Part shown: positions 1 to 7,891 of the stretch, in pieces
Numbering within the stretch: position 1 is the stretch's first letter
Layout: the number at the start of each line of letters is the position of its first letter
Origin: Clostridium cylindrosporum DSM 605
Lineage (GTDB): Bacteria > Bacillota > Clostridia > Clostridiales > Caloramatoraceae
Direction of reading: 5' to 3'
Length of the DNA: 64,000 bases
Assembly (NCBI RefSeq): GCF_001047375.1
Contig: NZ_LFVU01000026.1
Location: 248,001-312,000, forward strand
Notes under the pieces: generated by a model
What the model saw: only the letters and a program-made list of their open reading frames with translations
Database searches by the model: none
What the model was told of the DNA's origin: nothing
Made by a program: the position numbers and the translations under genes

Positions 1-1233
1 CAATTACTTACAGAGAGTCTTTGGTCAACTGTTATATTTATTCTAAATGGGATTGTATTCTTATTATTAGGATTAAACATTCCTTCATCAATGGATGAAA
101 CTGTAGCTAATCCTAATATAAGCAATTGGTTAGCTGTAGGATATGTAATTGCAATCGGTGTTAGTATACTAGGGATTCGATTTATTTGGTCTTATATATT
201 TTCTAACTATGAATATTACATTAGAAGAGTAAATGATTGTGCAAAGCCAAGTATTAAAGCATCATTATTAATTAGTTTAACTGGTGTTCGTGGCGGAGTT
301 ACAATGGCAGGGGTTTTATCAATACCTTATCTTTTAATGAGTGGAGAAGAATTTCCACAGCGTTCACTTATTCTCTTTTTAGCAGCTGGGGTTATCTTGT
401 TTACACTAATTATTGCAACGGTGTTTTTACCTCTCTTAAGTAAAGTAGAGGTTGTAGAAGGTGAGGAAAAGGGCCTAATTGATATAAATGAGGCAAAAAG
501 TAGACTTTTAATAGCAGCTATTAAAAAGATTAAGGAAGAAATAAATGAGGAAAATAGATCCGCAGCCTATGAGTTAATTAATGAATATAGAGTTATGTTT
601 CAAAATACTCATCATGAAGAAAATTCAATTGAAAAAGGTTCAAGTGAATATCAACAGAGATTAAGAGAAGTACTATTAAAGGCTTTAAAAGCAGAAAGAA
701 AGTACATTCATGATTTAAGAGAAAAGAATGGAATAGATGAAGAAGTCTTTAAAACATTTGAAAAATCTCTTGATCATAGAGAAGAAGCTATATCAAATAA
801 TGTTCTGTCTCGTACAAGATATCTTATTGGGAAAATAATAAGGAGCTTAAAGGACTATTTTAGTCGTTATAATAAAAATAGTGAAAGTAAAGCTACACAG
901 CTACGTCTAGCAAAGGATATTCAAGTAAAGGTTTTATATAAGGTTCTTAGGAGATTAGCAGAGTATGCAAAGGAATATGAAAGACCGGAGATTGTTTTAT
1001 CAGTGATTTTAGACTATAGAAAAATGGTTAATCGATTAAAAAGATCAACAACATCCTATAATCAAGAAATTGAAGTGCAGAAAGAAGAATTAAGGATTAA
1101 GGTTATAGATGTAGAGCGCTCTGAAATTCATAGAATGTATGAACTCGGTGAGATTAGTAGAGAACAGGTAAAGGAATTAAGAAGAGTTATTAACTATATT
1201 GAAAGTGTTACTTTATATGAACACGTTGAATAA
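1..1233 (+). CDS. Na+/H+ antiporter, CPA1 family, C-terminal part (5' end outside window)
   Basis: The frame is open from base 1, so the gene began upstream; the first in-frame ATG at 91 lies inside the protein. The visible part opens with hydrophobic helices (residues near ILNGIVFLLLGLNIP and the SLTGVRGGVTMAG motif). SxxRGxxxxA is typical of the last transmembrane helices of CPA1 sodium/proton exchangers. After about residue 150 follows a long charged, helical cytoplasmic tail of roughly 250 residues, as in bacterial NhaP/YjcE-type proteins. The family swaps cytoplasmic Na+ for external H+. The next gene starts 22 bases later. The ion-binding ND/DD helix is off the window, so activity cannot be judged. 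Confidence 0.8.
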   Translation, partial: QLLTESLWSTVIFILNGIVFLLLGLNIPSSMDETVANPNISNWLAVGYVIAIGVSILGIRFIWSYIFSNYEYYIRRVNDCAKPSIKASLLISLTGVRGGVTMAGVLSIPYLLMSGEEFPQRSLILFLAAGVILFTLIIATVFLPLLSKVEVVEGEEKGLIDINEAKSRLLIAAIKKIKEEINEENRSAAYELINEYRVMFQNTHHEENSIEKGSSEYQQRLREVLLKALKAERKYIHDLREKNGIDEEVFKTFEKSLDHREEAISNNVLSRTRYLIGKIIRSLKDYFSRYNKNSESKATQLRLAKDIQVKVLYKVLRRLAEYAKEYERPEIVLSVILDYRKMVNRLKRSTTSYNQEIEVQKEELRIKVIDVERSEIHRMYELGEISREQVKELRRVINYIESVTLYEHVE

Positions 1234-1255
1234 ATAATAAAAAAGGATTGTAATT

Positions 1256-1978
1256 ATGAAGAAGAAATTAATATTTATAGGAATAGGAATTATTATATTA
1301 TTCCTTGTATTACTTGGTACGTACAAGTTAATGGCCTCTAGAGAATATCAGTTATTTGGAGGGTTAACTAATTCCGTAAAGACAGATCAAAAAGTAGTGG
1401 CATTAACCTTTGATGATGGTCCCACGAAAAACGTAGATAAGATTTTACCTCTACTAGATAAATACAAGGCAAAGGTTACATTTTTTCTAATAGGAAGAGA
1501 AGTAGAGGAGAATCCTAAGGAAGCTAAAAAGATTATAGATGCAGGGCATCAAGTTGGAAACCATACATATTCACATAATCGAATGGTATTTAAAACTCCT
1601 TCCTATATAAAGAAAGAAGTAAATAAAACAGATAGGTTAATTAAATCCCAAGGATATAAGGGTAAAATTGACTTTAGACCACCAAATGGCAAGAAACTTA
1701 TAGGCCTTCCGTATTACCTACATAAAAGAAATAAAGATACTATTATGTGGAATATGGAACCTGATACTTACTATAGTAATGCATCAGATAAGATAAAGTA
1801 TGTTAAGGATAATGTAAAGCCAGGCTCTATAATACTAATGCATCCTATGTATGATAAGACTAATGAAGAATTTAAAGCAATCGAGGGAGTGCTTAAAGAG
1901 CTTTCTAAAGAAGGATATAAGTTTATAACAGTAGATGAACTTCAAAAACTTGAGGTTAATAAGTCTTTAAAACAATAA
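1256..1978 (+). CDS. polysaccharide deacetylase family protein (NodB domain)
   Basis: The 240-residue protein starts with a membrane anchor or signal helix (residues 5-26) and is predicted to act outside the cell. The NodB domain shows TFDDGPT (catalytic base Asp plus metal Asp, about residues 51-57) and the metal-binding HTYSH (about 103-107). RPPNG stands where most members have RPPYG. LMHP near the end matches the last conserved motif. The family removes N-acetyl groups from peptidoglycan or chitin-like sugars using Zn2+. ATG 1256 follows AAAGGATTGTAATT. It may be co-transcribed with the antiporter. A strong terminator follows. Confidence 0.85.
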   Translation: MKKKLIFIGIGIIILFLVLLGTYKLMASREYQLFGGLTNSVKTDQKVVALTFDDGPTKNVDKILPLLDKYKAKVTFFLIGREVEENPKEAKKIIDAGHQVGNHTYSHNRMVFKTPSYIKKEVNKTDRLIKSQGYKGKIDFRPPNGKKLIGLPYYLHKRNKDTIMWNMEPDTYYSNASDKIKYVKDNVKPGSIILMHPMYDKTNEEFKAIEGVLKELSKEGYKFITVDELQKLEVNKSLKQ

Positions 1979-2026
1979 AAAGTTGTCTGAAAGTATATAT
2001 TTATACTTTCAGTCAGCTTTTTTTAT
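1979..2026 (+). terminator. rho-independent terminator after the deacetylase gene
   Basis: AGTTGTCTGAAAGTATA pairs with TATACTTTCAGTCAGCT across a 4-base loop and runs into seven T. Confidence 0.85.
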
Positions 2027-2282
2027 ATATACTTTATACATTGAATTTTTAATAAGATAAATGTATAAAAATAGAAAAGTATGATGCATTTTGAAAATTG
2101 TATTTGAAATACATATTGGAGTGTAGTAACAAAGTTCTATATACTTTCTTTGTAGAAAATAGAAAACTAATTATGATAATAAGAATAATGAAAGATAGGT
2201 TTTGTATGAATTACTAACCCTATTTTTCTCTATATAGAAGTTTATAAAAAACTTAAATATATTATATGAGGAGCATAACCAT
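2027..2282. other. intergenic region, no gene seen
   Basis: A/T-rich spacer ahead of the MATE gene. It has stop codons in all frames and no riboswitch motif that I recognise. GAGGAG just before 2283 is the ribosome site. Confidence 0.5.
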
Positions 2283-3644
2283 ATGAGGACAGGAAGAATG
2301 ACAGATATGACACAGGGGAATCCCTTTAAGCTAATAGCGGCCTTTGCCATTCCAATGCTTTATGGAAATATTCTCACCCAATTATACAACGTAGTAGATA
2401 GTGTTATTGTAGGTAAGTTTGTAGGTGATTATGCACTAGCAGCGGTTGGAACAGGGTTCCCAGTTATATTTATGATAACTTCCATTTTCTCTGGATTTTC
2501 TACCGGTGCTACCATACTTGTAGCCCAATTTTATGGAAGTAAGAATATTGAAAGGGTATCTAGAACCGCAGATACTGTATACGGAGCAATTATGATAGGT
2601 ATTGTACCTTTAACTGTTATAGGAGTAATATTCTGTGAACCATTATTACATATTATAAATGTTCCAGCAGATGTGTTTGAAGGAGCAAAGACATACATAA
2701 GTATTATTTTAGCTGGTATGTTTTGTTCTTTAGGGTATCATGTAAACACTGGAATTTTGCAGGGTCTAGGGGATAGCAAAACACCATTGATTTTTCTTCT
2801 CATATCCTGCGTAATTAATATTATATTAGACTTGATTTTGGTCATAGTGTTTAAGCAGGGAATTGCAGGGGTTGCCATATCTACAGTTATAGCAGAGTTT
2901 TTCTCGTGGCTTGCAGGATATATATACATAAAGAAAAAGTATAACTTTTTAAGGCTTAATCCCTTTCATATGGACAAGCATCTTTTTATGAAAGTTTTAA
3001 AAATAGGCATTCCGTATGGAGTGCAGCAGTCAATCTTTTCTATTGGAACACTTGGAATACAGTCACTTGCAAATTCATTTGGGTCAAGCTTTATGGCTGG
3101 ATTTAATGTTGCAGGGAAGATAGATAGTTTTGCATACATGCCAATACAGAGTTTTAATAATGCAATTGTAACCTATACTGGACAAAATATTGGTGCAAAA
3201 AAGATGGATAGAGTTAAAAAGGGAACACATGCAGCTATGATATTATCATGCAGCGTTAGTATTGTAATTGGTGGATTACTAATAATATTTGCGAAAGAGA
3301 TTATGTCTATATTTACTTCGAATGAGGAGGTTATTGCAGCTGGAAGTGCATATCTTTATAGAATATTGCCATTTTATTGTATGGTTTCAGTATTCGATGT
3401 TTGGAATTCTGTAATGAGAGGGGCAGGGGATATGGTTATCCCTATGCTATCTACAATAATATCACTATGGATAGCAAGAGTTCCTGTAGCATATTTATTT
3501 GCAGATATTTTTGGTAAGGAGAGCATGTTCTTTTGCTATGCAGCTGGTTGGGTAATTGGACTTATGATAACTGGATATTTCTATTTTAATGGTAAATGGC
3601 GTAATGTTGTAGAACAAGAGAAAAGTAATTTAGCTTGCCATTAA
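2283..3644 (+). CDS. MATE family efflux transporter
   Basis: The 453-residue protein has about 12 hydrophobic segments in two similar halves and starts with MTDMTQGNPFKLIAAFAIPM, the usual amino end of clostridial NorM/DinF-like MATE exporters. The first helices carry the family pattern with GNILTQLYNVVDSVIVGKFVG. Members export cationic drugs or metabolites in exchange for Na+ or H+. It stands alone, with no regulator next to it, so its substrate cannot be told from context. Confidence 0.9.
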   Translation: MRTGRMTDMTQGNPFKLIAAFAIPMLYGNILTQLYNVVDSVIVGKFVGDYALAAVGTGFPVIFMITSIFSGFSTGATILVAQFYGSKNIERVSRTADTVYGAIMIGIVPLTVIGVIFCEPLLHIINVPADVFEGAKTYISIILAGMFCSLGYHVNTGILQGLGDSKTPLIFLLISCVINIILDLILVIVFKQGIAGVAISTVIAEFFSWLAGYIYIKKKYNFLRLNPFHMDKHLFMKVLKIGIPYGVQQSIFSIGTLGIQSLANSFGSSFMAGFNVAGKIDSFAYMPIQSFNNAIVTYTGQNIGAKKMDRVKKGTHAAMILSCSVSIVIGGLLIIFAKEIMSIFTSNEEVIAAGSAYLYRILPFYCMVSVFDVWNSVMRGAGDMVIPMLSTIISLWIARVPVAYLFADIFGKESMFFCYAAGWVIGLMITGYFYFNGKWRNVVEQEKSNLACH

Positions 3645-3715
3645 AAATTACAGTAGAAAGTTAATGTTAAAGGGTATTTATTTTAATATCTAAATATATA
3701 TTAAGGAGTAAAGAT

Positions 3716-4999
3716 ATGGGTACTATTAATTATAAAAAAGGTAATATGCAAACAATTACTACTGAAAGATTAAAAGAGGTTTTAGATGATCCAAATTGGG
3801 TTGTTGTAGATACTAGAAGAAGTGAGGCCTTTAGTGGTTGGAAAATGGATGGACTTGAAATAGAAGGGCATATTAAGGGAGCTACAGATTTTGCTGCACA
3901 CTGGCTTACTATCAATGGTGAGAAGGTTCAAGAAGAGCTTCTTAATTCTATGAACTTTAAGGGGATAACAGAAGATAAGAACATTGTACTTTATGATGGA
4001 AACAGTAAAGATGCAAAAGAGGTTGCAAAGTTTTTGATTGAAAAGGGTTGTGAAAATCTTTACTATTTTGACTTGAAAAATTGGGATGGAGAAGTAGAAG
4101 CCTATCCTCATTATGAGAGAGTAGTTACAGTACAGTGGGTAAAGGATGTTATTGATGGCAAGATACCAGAGCATTTTAAAGGTGGAAAGTATAAGATTTT
4201 TGAAGTTTCTTGGAAAGAAGCATCTGAAAAGTTTATTAAGCATCATATTCCAGGCTCCGTACATATAGATTCTGATGAGTTTGAATGCCTTCCTGCGTGG
4301 ACACATCGCCCAGATGATGAACTTAAGCAGTTTGCAATAAATAACGGTATTGATGTAGATACAACAGTTATACTTTATGCCTGTGAACCTAATTCCTGTG
4401 CGGATTATAAATTAGCAACTATGCTTCAATATATGGGTGTAAATGATGTTCGTCCTATTAGTGGAGGACTAGATGCATGGATAGAAGCAGGATTTGAAAC
4501 TGAATCAGGTAATCCTGAAAAACAGCCAGGTATATCCTTTAGTGGAGATATACCTAGTAAACCAAATATTATTGTACCTATTGAAGAGGCAAAGTATATA
4601 CTCTCTAATTCAGAAGCTGGTCAACTTATAGATATAAGAGGATGGAAGCAATTTATAGGAGAGGACACAGGTTACGATTATTGTCCTAAGGCAGGAAGAA
4701 TCCCTGATTCATTTTGGGTAGGAGGAATCAAAACCACTAATGTTGATGGCACAATGAGAAACCTTTCAGAGGTAGAGAAGCTTTGGAAGGGTCAGGATAT
4801 TGATAAAAATAAAAGACTTGCTTTTTACTGTGGCTCTGCAGCTTGGGGTGGTGCTAGATCAAAGTTTTTTGCTGATATAGCTGGGTTTACTAGCACAGCT
4901 ATATTTGAAGGTGGATGGTTTGAATGGCAACTTGATGATAATAATAAATATGAAACAGGTATACCAGAAGGATATACAGATAGTGGAATGAGAATATAA
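3716..4999 (+). CDS. sulfurtransferase with three rhodanese domains
   Basis: Three rhodanese folds follow each other in 427 residues. Domain 1 (about 10-135) has DTRRSEAF and HIKGA but no Cys in its active loop (YDGNSKDAKE), so it looks inactive. Domain 2 (about 140-265) has HHIPGSVHID and the loop CEPNSCA. Domain 3 (about 285-425) has LIDIRGW and the loop CGSAAWGGA. Rhodaneses move sulfane sulfur through a persulfide on the loop Cys. Most two-domain members have one active loop; here two Cys loops are kept. AAGGAG precedes ATG 3716. No sulfur-metabolism gene is adjacent. Confidence 0.88.
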   Translation: MGTINYKKGNMQTITTERLKEVLDDPNWVVVDTRRSEAFSGWKMDGLEIEGHIKGATDFAAHWLTINGEKVQEELLNSMNFKGITEDKNIVLYDGNSKDAKEVAKFLIEKGCENLYYFDLKNWDGEVEAYPHYERVVTVQWVKDVIDGKIPEHFKGGKYKIFEVSWKEASEKFIKHHIPGSVHIDSDEFECLPAWTHRPDDELKQFAINNGIDVDTTVILYACEPNSCADYKLATMLQYMGVNDVRPISGGLDAWIEAGFETESGNPEKQPGISFSGDIPSKPNIIVPIEEAKYILSNSEAGQLIDIRGWKQFIGEDTGYDYCPKAGRIPDSFWVGGIKTTNVDGTMRNLSEVEKLWKGQDIDKNKRLAFYCGSAAWGGARSKFFADIAGFTSTAIFEGGWFEWQLDDNNKYETGIPEGYTDSGMRI

Positions 5000-5021
5000 A
5001 ATAGTTAAATATATATTAATT

Positions 5022-5064
5022 TAGAAGGTCCAATGCATTTTAGCGTTGGACTTTCTAAGTTTTA
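5022..5064 (+). terminator. terminator after the rhodanese gene
   Basis: AGAAGGTCCAATGC pairs with GCGTTGGACTTTCT with one mismatch; T-rich sequence follows. Confidence 0.75.
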
Positions 5065-5082
5065 TCTAAAATAAAATACATA

Positions 5083-5113
5083 TTGACCTTAACGTAGCGG
5101 CATCCCTTATTAT
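5083..5113 (+). promoter_or_regulatory. MerR-type promoter with 19-base spacer
   Basis: TTGACC (5083-5088) and TATTAT (5108-5113) are 19 bases apart, the over-long spacing that MerR activators correct by twisting DNA. The spacer begins TTAACGT, like operators of TipA-type regulators. It points to autoregulation of the gene at 5133. Confidence 0.65.
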
Positions 5114-5132
5114 AGAATTTGGAGGTGATGAA

Positions 5133-5891
5133 ATGGAATATACGATTAAAACATTAGCTCAAATGGCAGGTATTAGTTCAAGAACCTTAAGATATTATGA
5201 TGAAATTGGTTTATTAAAGCCTTCTCGTATTAATTCATCTGGATATCGCATTTATGGACAAAGAGAAGTTGACCTTCTACAACAAATATTATTTTATAAA
5301 TCAATAGAGATGAAACTAGAAGAGATACAACATATAATTTCACATCCTAATTTTGATATTAATAAGTCATTAATGGAACATCACCAAAGACTTATTGATA
5401 AACGAAATGAACTTGATAAGTTGATTTTAACTGTTGAAAAAACATTAGCATATAACAAAGGGGAGATAATAATGTCAGATAAAGAAAAGTTTCAAGGATT
5501 TAAAAAAGAAAAATTAGCTGAGAATGAAGAAATGTATGGGAATGAAATTAGAGAAAAGTATGGGAGGGAAACTGTAGAGGCCTCTAATAAAAAGTTTATG
5601 AACATGAGTGAAGGGGATTTTGAAAATATGAAAGAGATTGAAAATCAAATGTTTAAATCTCTTTCAGAGGTTGTGAAAACAAGTGATTTAGATTCACAAG
5701 CTGCTAAGGATGTTTATGAGAAACATAAAGCTTGGTTAAGCTTCTCATGGGAAAATTATTCTAAAGAAGCCCATATAGGCCTTGCTGAAATGTATGTTGC
5801 AGATGAAAGATTTGCTAAATATTATAATGACAGACTAGAATTAGAGGTAGTAACAGTACTACGTGATATTATTGTTAAATATGCAAAGTAA
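5133..5891 (+). CDS. MerR family regulator with C-terminal TipAS drug-binding domain
   Basis: Residues 1-70 form a MerR helix-turn-helix (LAQMAGISSRTLRYYDEIGL), followed by a coiled coil to about residue 110 and a TipAS domain to residue 252 (ending YYNDRLELEVVTVLRDIIVKYAK). TipAS domains trap thiopeptide-like or other drugs and cause the MerR part to activate transcription. GGAGGTGATG precedes ATG 5133. A second ribosome site, AAAGGGGAG (5457-5465), precedes an in-frame ATG at 5472 exactly where TipAS begins, so a short drug-binding form may also be made, as in Streptomyces TipAL/TipAS. The likely operator lies in its own promoter. Confidence 0.88.
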   Translation: MEYTIKTLAQMAGISSRTLRYYDEIGLLKPSRINSSGYRIYGQREVDLLQQILFYKSIEMKLEEIQHIISHPNFDINKSLMEHHQRLIDKRNELDKLILTVEKTLAYNKGEIIMSDKEKFQGFKKEKLAENEEMYGNEIREKYGRETVEASNKKFMNMSEGDFENMKEIENQMFKSLSEVVKTSDLDSQAAKDVYEKHKAWLSFSWENYSKEAHIGLAEMYVADERFAKYYNDRLELEVVTVLRDIIVKYAK

Positions 5892-5932
5892 AAAAGTCCT
5901 CTTAAGCAGAAATATGCTTAAAAGGACTTAAT
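5891..5932. terminator. bidirectional terminator between convergent genes
   Basis: AAGTCCTCTTAAGCA pairs with TGCTTAAAAGGACTT; it can serve the MerR gene (+) and the SMR pair (-). Confidence 0.8.
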
Positions 5933-5936
5933 ACTT

Positions 5937-6251
5937 TTATACAAGTAATTTTAATCCAACTGCTGAGGATAAAACCATTAATATAAAAAGGATTCGTTTC
6001 CAGTCTCTTGATTCACCGAAGAAAATCATTCCTAGTATTGCACTACCAGAGGTGCCTATTCCTGTCCAAACTGCATAGGCTGTACCCATAGGTATTGATT
6101 TCATTGAATAAGAAAGAAGTATGAAACCTGATATAAAGCTAAGCATTACCATAATTAAAAATAATATTTTACGTGTTTGTTGGAATTTATTTATCATAGC
6201 AACACCAAGGATTTCACATAATCCAGCTACTATTATTGATGCCCACGCCAT
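5937..6251 (-). CDS. SMR family transporter subunit (paired, guanidinium exporter type)
   Basis: A 104-residue protein with four transmembrane helices and the conserved membrane Glu in helix 1 (LCEILGVAMI, near residue 13). It is the second gene of an SMR pair; its ATG overlaps the stop of the partner by one base (TAATG). Paired SMR proteins work as heterodimers with opposed topology, as in YkkCD. The guanidine-I riboswitch upstream makes guanidinium (or a guanidinyl compound) the likely substrate, exported in exchange for protons. Confidence 0.88.
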   Translation of the reverse strand: MAWASIIVAGLCEILGVAMINKFQQTRKILFLIMVMLSFISGFILLSYSMKSIPMGTAYAVWTGIGTSGSAILGMIFFGESRDWKRILFILMVLSSAVGLKLLV

Positions 6252-6592
6252 TATAAATCAACTCCTTTCTCATCCTTAACAGGAGTAATTAACTTTAACC
6301 CAATTACTCCTGCAAGTAAAAGTAGAATCAAAGCTACTTTTTCAAATTTAAGTGGTTCTCCAAAAAATATTATTTCAGATAAAACAGTTCCTCCTGTACC
6401 TAATCCTACAAAAACTGCATAAACAGTTCCTACAGGGAGCTTTTTACTAGCTTCTATCATTAAGTAAAAGCTTAATATAATAGAAAAAATAGTTCCTGTC
6501 CATGTCCAAAATCCATCGGCATGTTTTAAGCCAATAACCCATAGAACCTCGAAAAAAGCACCTATAAATACCTTGATCCATTGTGTATTCAT
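6251..6592 (-). CDS. SMR family transporter subunit (paired, guanidinium exporter type)
   Basis: A 113-residue protein with four transmembrane helices. Helix 1 reads [13 protein letters not shown], with the essential Glu and the Gdx-type Trp nearby. Helix 2 has [19 protein letters not shown], the family signature. Translation starts at ATG 6592 behind GGAGG. It lies first after the guanidine-I riboswitch and forms a two-gene operon with the next SMR gene. Known Gdx proteins exchange guanidinium for protons. The heterodimeric pair, rather than a single Gdx protein, fits the YkkC/YkkD arrangement. Confidence 0.9.
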   Translation of the reverse strand: MNTQWIKVFIGAFFEVLWVIGLKHADGFWTWTGTIFSIILSFYLMIEASKKLPVGTVYAVFVGLGTGGTVLSEIIFFGEPLKFEKVALILLLLAGVIGLKLITPVKDEKGVDL

Positions 6593-6623
6593 AAAAAACC
6601 TCCAATATTAATATTTCTAAAAG

Positions 6624-6681
6624 TCAAAAGCCTAGGAGAACTATTAAATAAATTGTTTAATAGTATCTCCCAGGCTTTTAT
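6624..6681 (-). terminator. regulated terminator of the guanidine-I riboswitch
   Basis: On the minus strand AAAGCCTGGGAGA and the following ACTATTAAA pair with TTTAATAGT and TCTCCTAGGCTTT, then T-rich sequence. The left arm is also the conserved 3' part of the aptamer, so ligand binding and termination exclude each other (on-switch). Confidence 0.85.
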
Positions 6682-6755
6682 CCTTCCGTGGCACAGCGAT
6701 AACTGTGTGTCTTCTCTCGGTCCAGACCAACAAAATTGCTGCGGAACCCTAGAAA
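6664..6755 (-). ncRNA. guanidine-I (ykkC) riboswitch
   Basis: The minus strand carries the ykkC core in the right order: CTAGGGTTCCGC, then GGTCTGGACCGAGAGA, then ACACACAG, then CCACGGAAGGATAAAAGCC, GGGAGA. These match the conserved blocks of guanidine-I aptamers. It sits in the leader of the SMR pair and overlaps a terminator, so guanidine should allow read-through and export. Confidence 0.93.
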
Positions 6756-6764
6756 ACATTTAAC

Positions 6765-7007
6765 ATATATTCTATTACTACAAATTATACACAAATTTGA
6801 AGCTTATTCAAGTGTTAGATCAAGGCCTAAAAGCACTATGCTTATAGGACAAGGAATAGAGATGCAAAGTATTTCATCTCCAGTACAACATCCAGAAGGG
6901 CATGTTTATTGAGCTTGAACAGAATTATTAATATTGATTGACATAAATATCACTCTCCTTTTTTCGGGATATATTATGTGAATTTTTATAAAGTGTGAAT
7001 AGAAATT
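6765..7007. other. intergenic region; possible remnant of a reading frame on the plus strand
   Basis: From about 6782 to 6912 one plus-strand frame is open for some 40 codons (ending PVQHPEGHVY, stop at 6910-6912). It has no start codon with a ribosome site and I do not recognise the peptide. It could be the tail of a decayed gene or chance. Nothing else is seen here. Confidence 0.25.
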
Positions 7008-7041
7008 AAAAAATCTTAGTGTTAATATCACTAAGATTTTT
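7008..7041 (-). terminator. terminator after the ferritin-like gene
   Basis: AAAAATCTTAGTG and CACTAAGATTTTT form a near-perfect stem with a 7-base loop. Confidence 0.8.
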
Positions 7042-7063
7042 ATGTTAAGTATTAATATAAAGT

Positions 7064-7591
7064 TTAATAACATTCGATAGGGCCATAGTGGTCCTTATCT
7101 AAAAGAGTTAATGCAAGTGTTAATTCCTCTACATGTTCCTTCTCATCCTTAGTTATTTTCTTTATTAACTTAATAAGATTCTTATCACATAGGTTTTCTA
7201 TAAAGTGTTCATATAGTACTATAGCTTCAAGTTCCCCTTTAATAGCATCTCGAATACTTATAAGTAGATTATGTTTGCTCTCCTTTGAAAAGCTAGATTC
7301 TTTGTATTTATCTCTATCCCTATGAGGAATTTTCACATGATCCTTAGCTTTAACTCTAAGGTGATCTTGCTCTAGATCAATTTCTCTTAGAGCATTAAGG
7401 AACATTCCATAGTGTTCCTTTTCTTCCTCCATGATATGATGGAAGATATCCTTTACTTCTTTGTTGCTTGTTAAAGTAATGAATTTACTATAATCATTAA
7501 TAGCAACAATTTCAGCAATCATTCCTTCTCTTAAAAATGCTTCCTTATTCATGAGGATGCCTTGAGGTTGTCTGTTAGTTGTATAGCTCAT
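7064..7591 (-). CDS. ferritin-like (rubrerythrin-type) di-iron protein
   Basis: A 175-residue helical protein with two metal-binding helix pairs: EIVAIN then EEEKEHYG, and GELEAIVLYEHF then KDEKEHVEEL. The spacing of Glu and ExxH is that of rubrerythrin/ferritin-like four-helix bundles, which hold two irons and remove peroxide or store iron. There is no C-terminal rubredoxin domain with Cys pairs. A longer frame opens at TTG 7603, but GGAG (7598-7601) lies inside it, 6 bases before ATG 7591, so 7591 is the start. It stands alone with its own terminator. Confidence 0.8.
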   Translation of the reverse strand: MSYTTNRQPQGILMNKEAFLREGMIAEIVAINDYSKFITLTSNKEVKDIFHHIMEEEKEHYGMFLNALREIDLEQDHLRVKAKDHVKIPHRDRDKYKESSFSKESKHNLLISIRDAIKGELEAIVLYEHFIENLCDKNLIKLIKKITKDEKEHVEELTLALTLLDKDHYGPIECY

Positions 7592-7891
7592 AAAAAACTC
7601 CAAAAAAATACTTTATATTATCATATTCATAATTAAAAACATATGTTACAAAATATAACTTTTTCTTTTGTTTTGTAATAGAATTAACAAATGGCCTATC
7701 ACAATTTAGAAGTTCATTTATTTAGATTATATTTGTTGTAATATTTTGACTAAAAAGTAAATAGGTATCAGGAAAAATAAATTACATTTAATTTAGTATT
7801 GAAAAAACCAATAACTATTTAAATGATAGGATACATGGGATATAATCTACTCGACAATATTTTGTAAGAATTTAAAAGGAAAGTGATTAAA

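Noticed and set aside
3782-4306. 174-residue minus-strand frame inside the rhodanese gene
   Set aside because: The rhodanese product has clear motifs across this stretch; the antisense frame has no ribosome site or family pattern.
6581-6763. Open frame on the plus strand across the guanidine riboswitch
   Set aside because: It is antisense to a conserved structured RNA and has no ribosome site.
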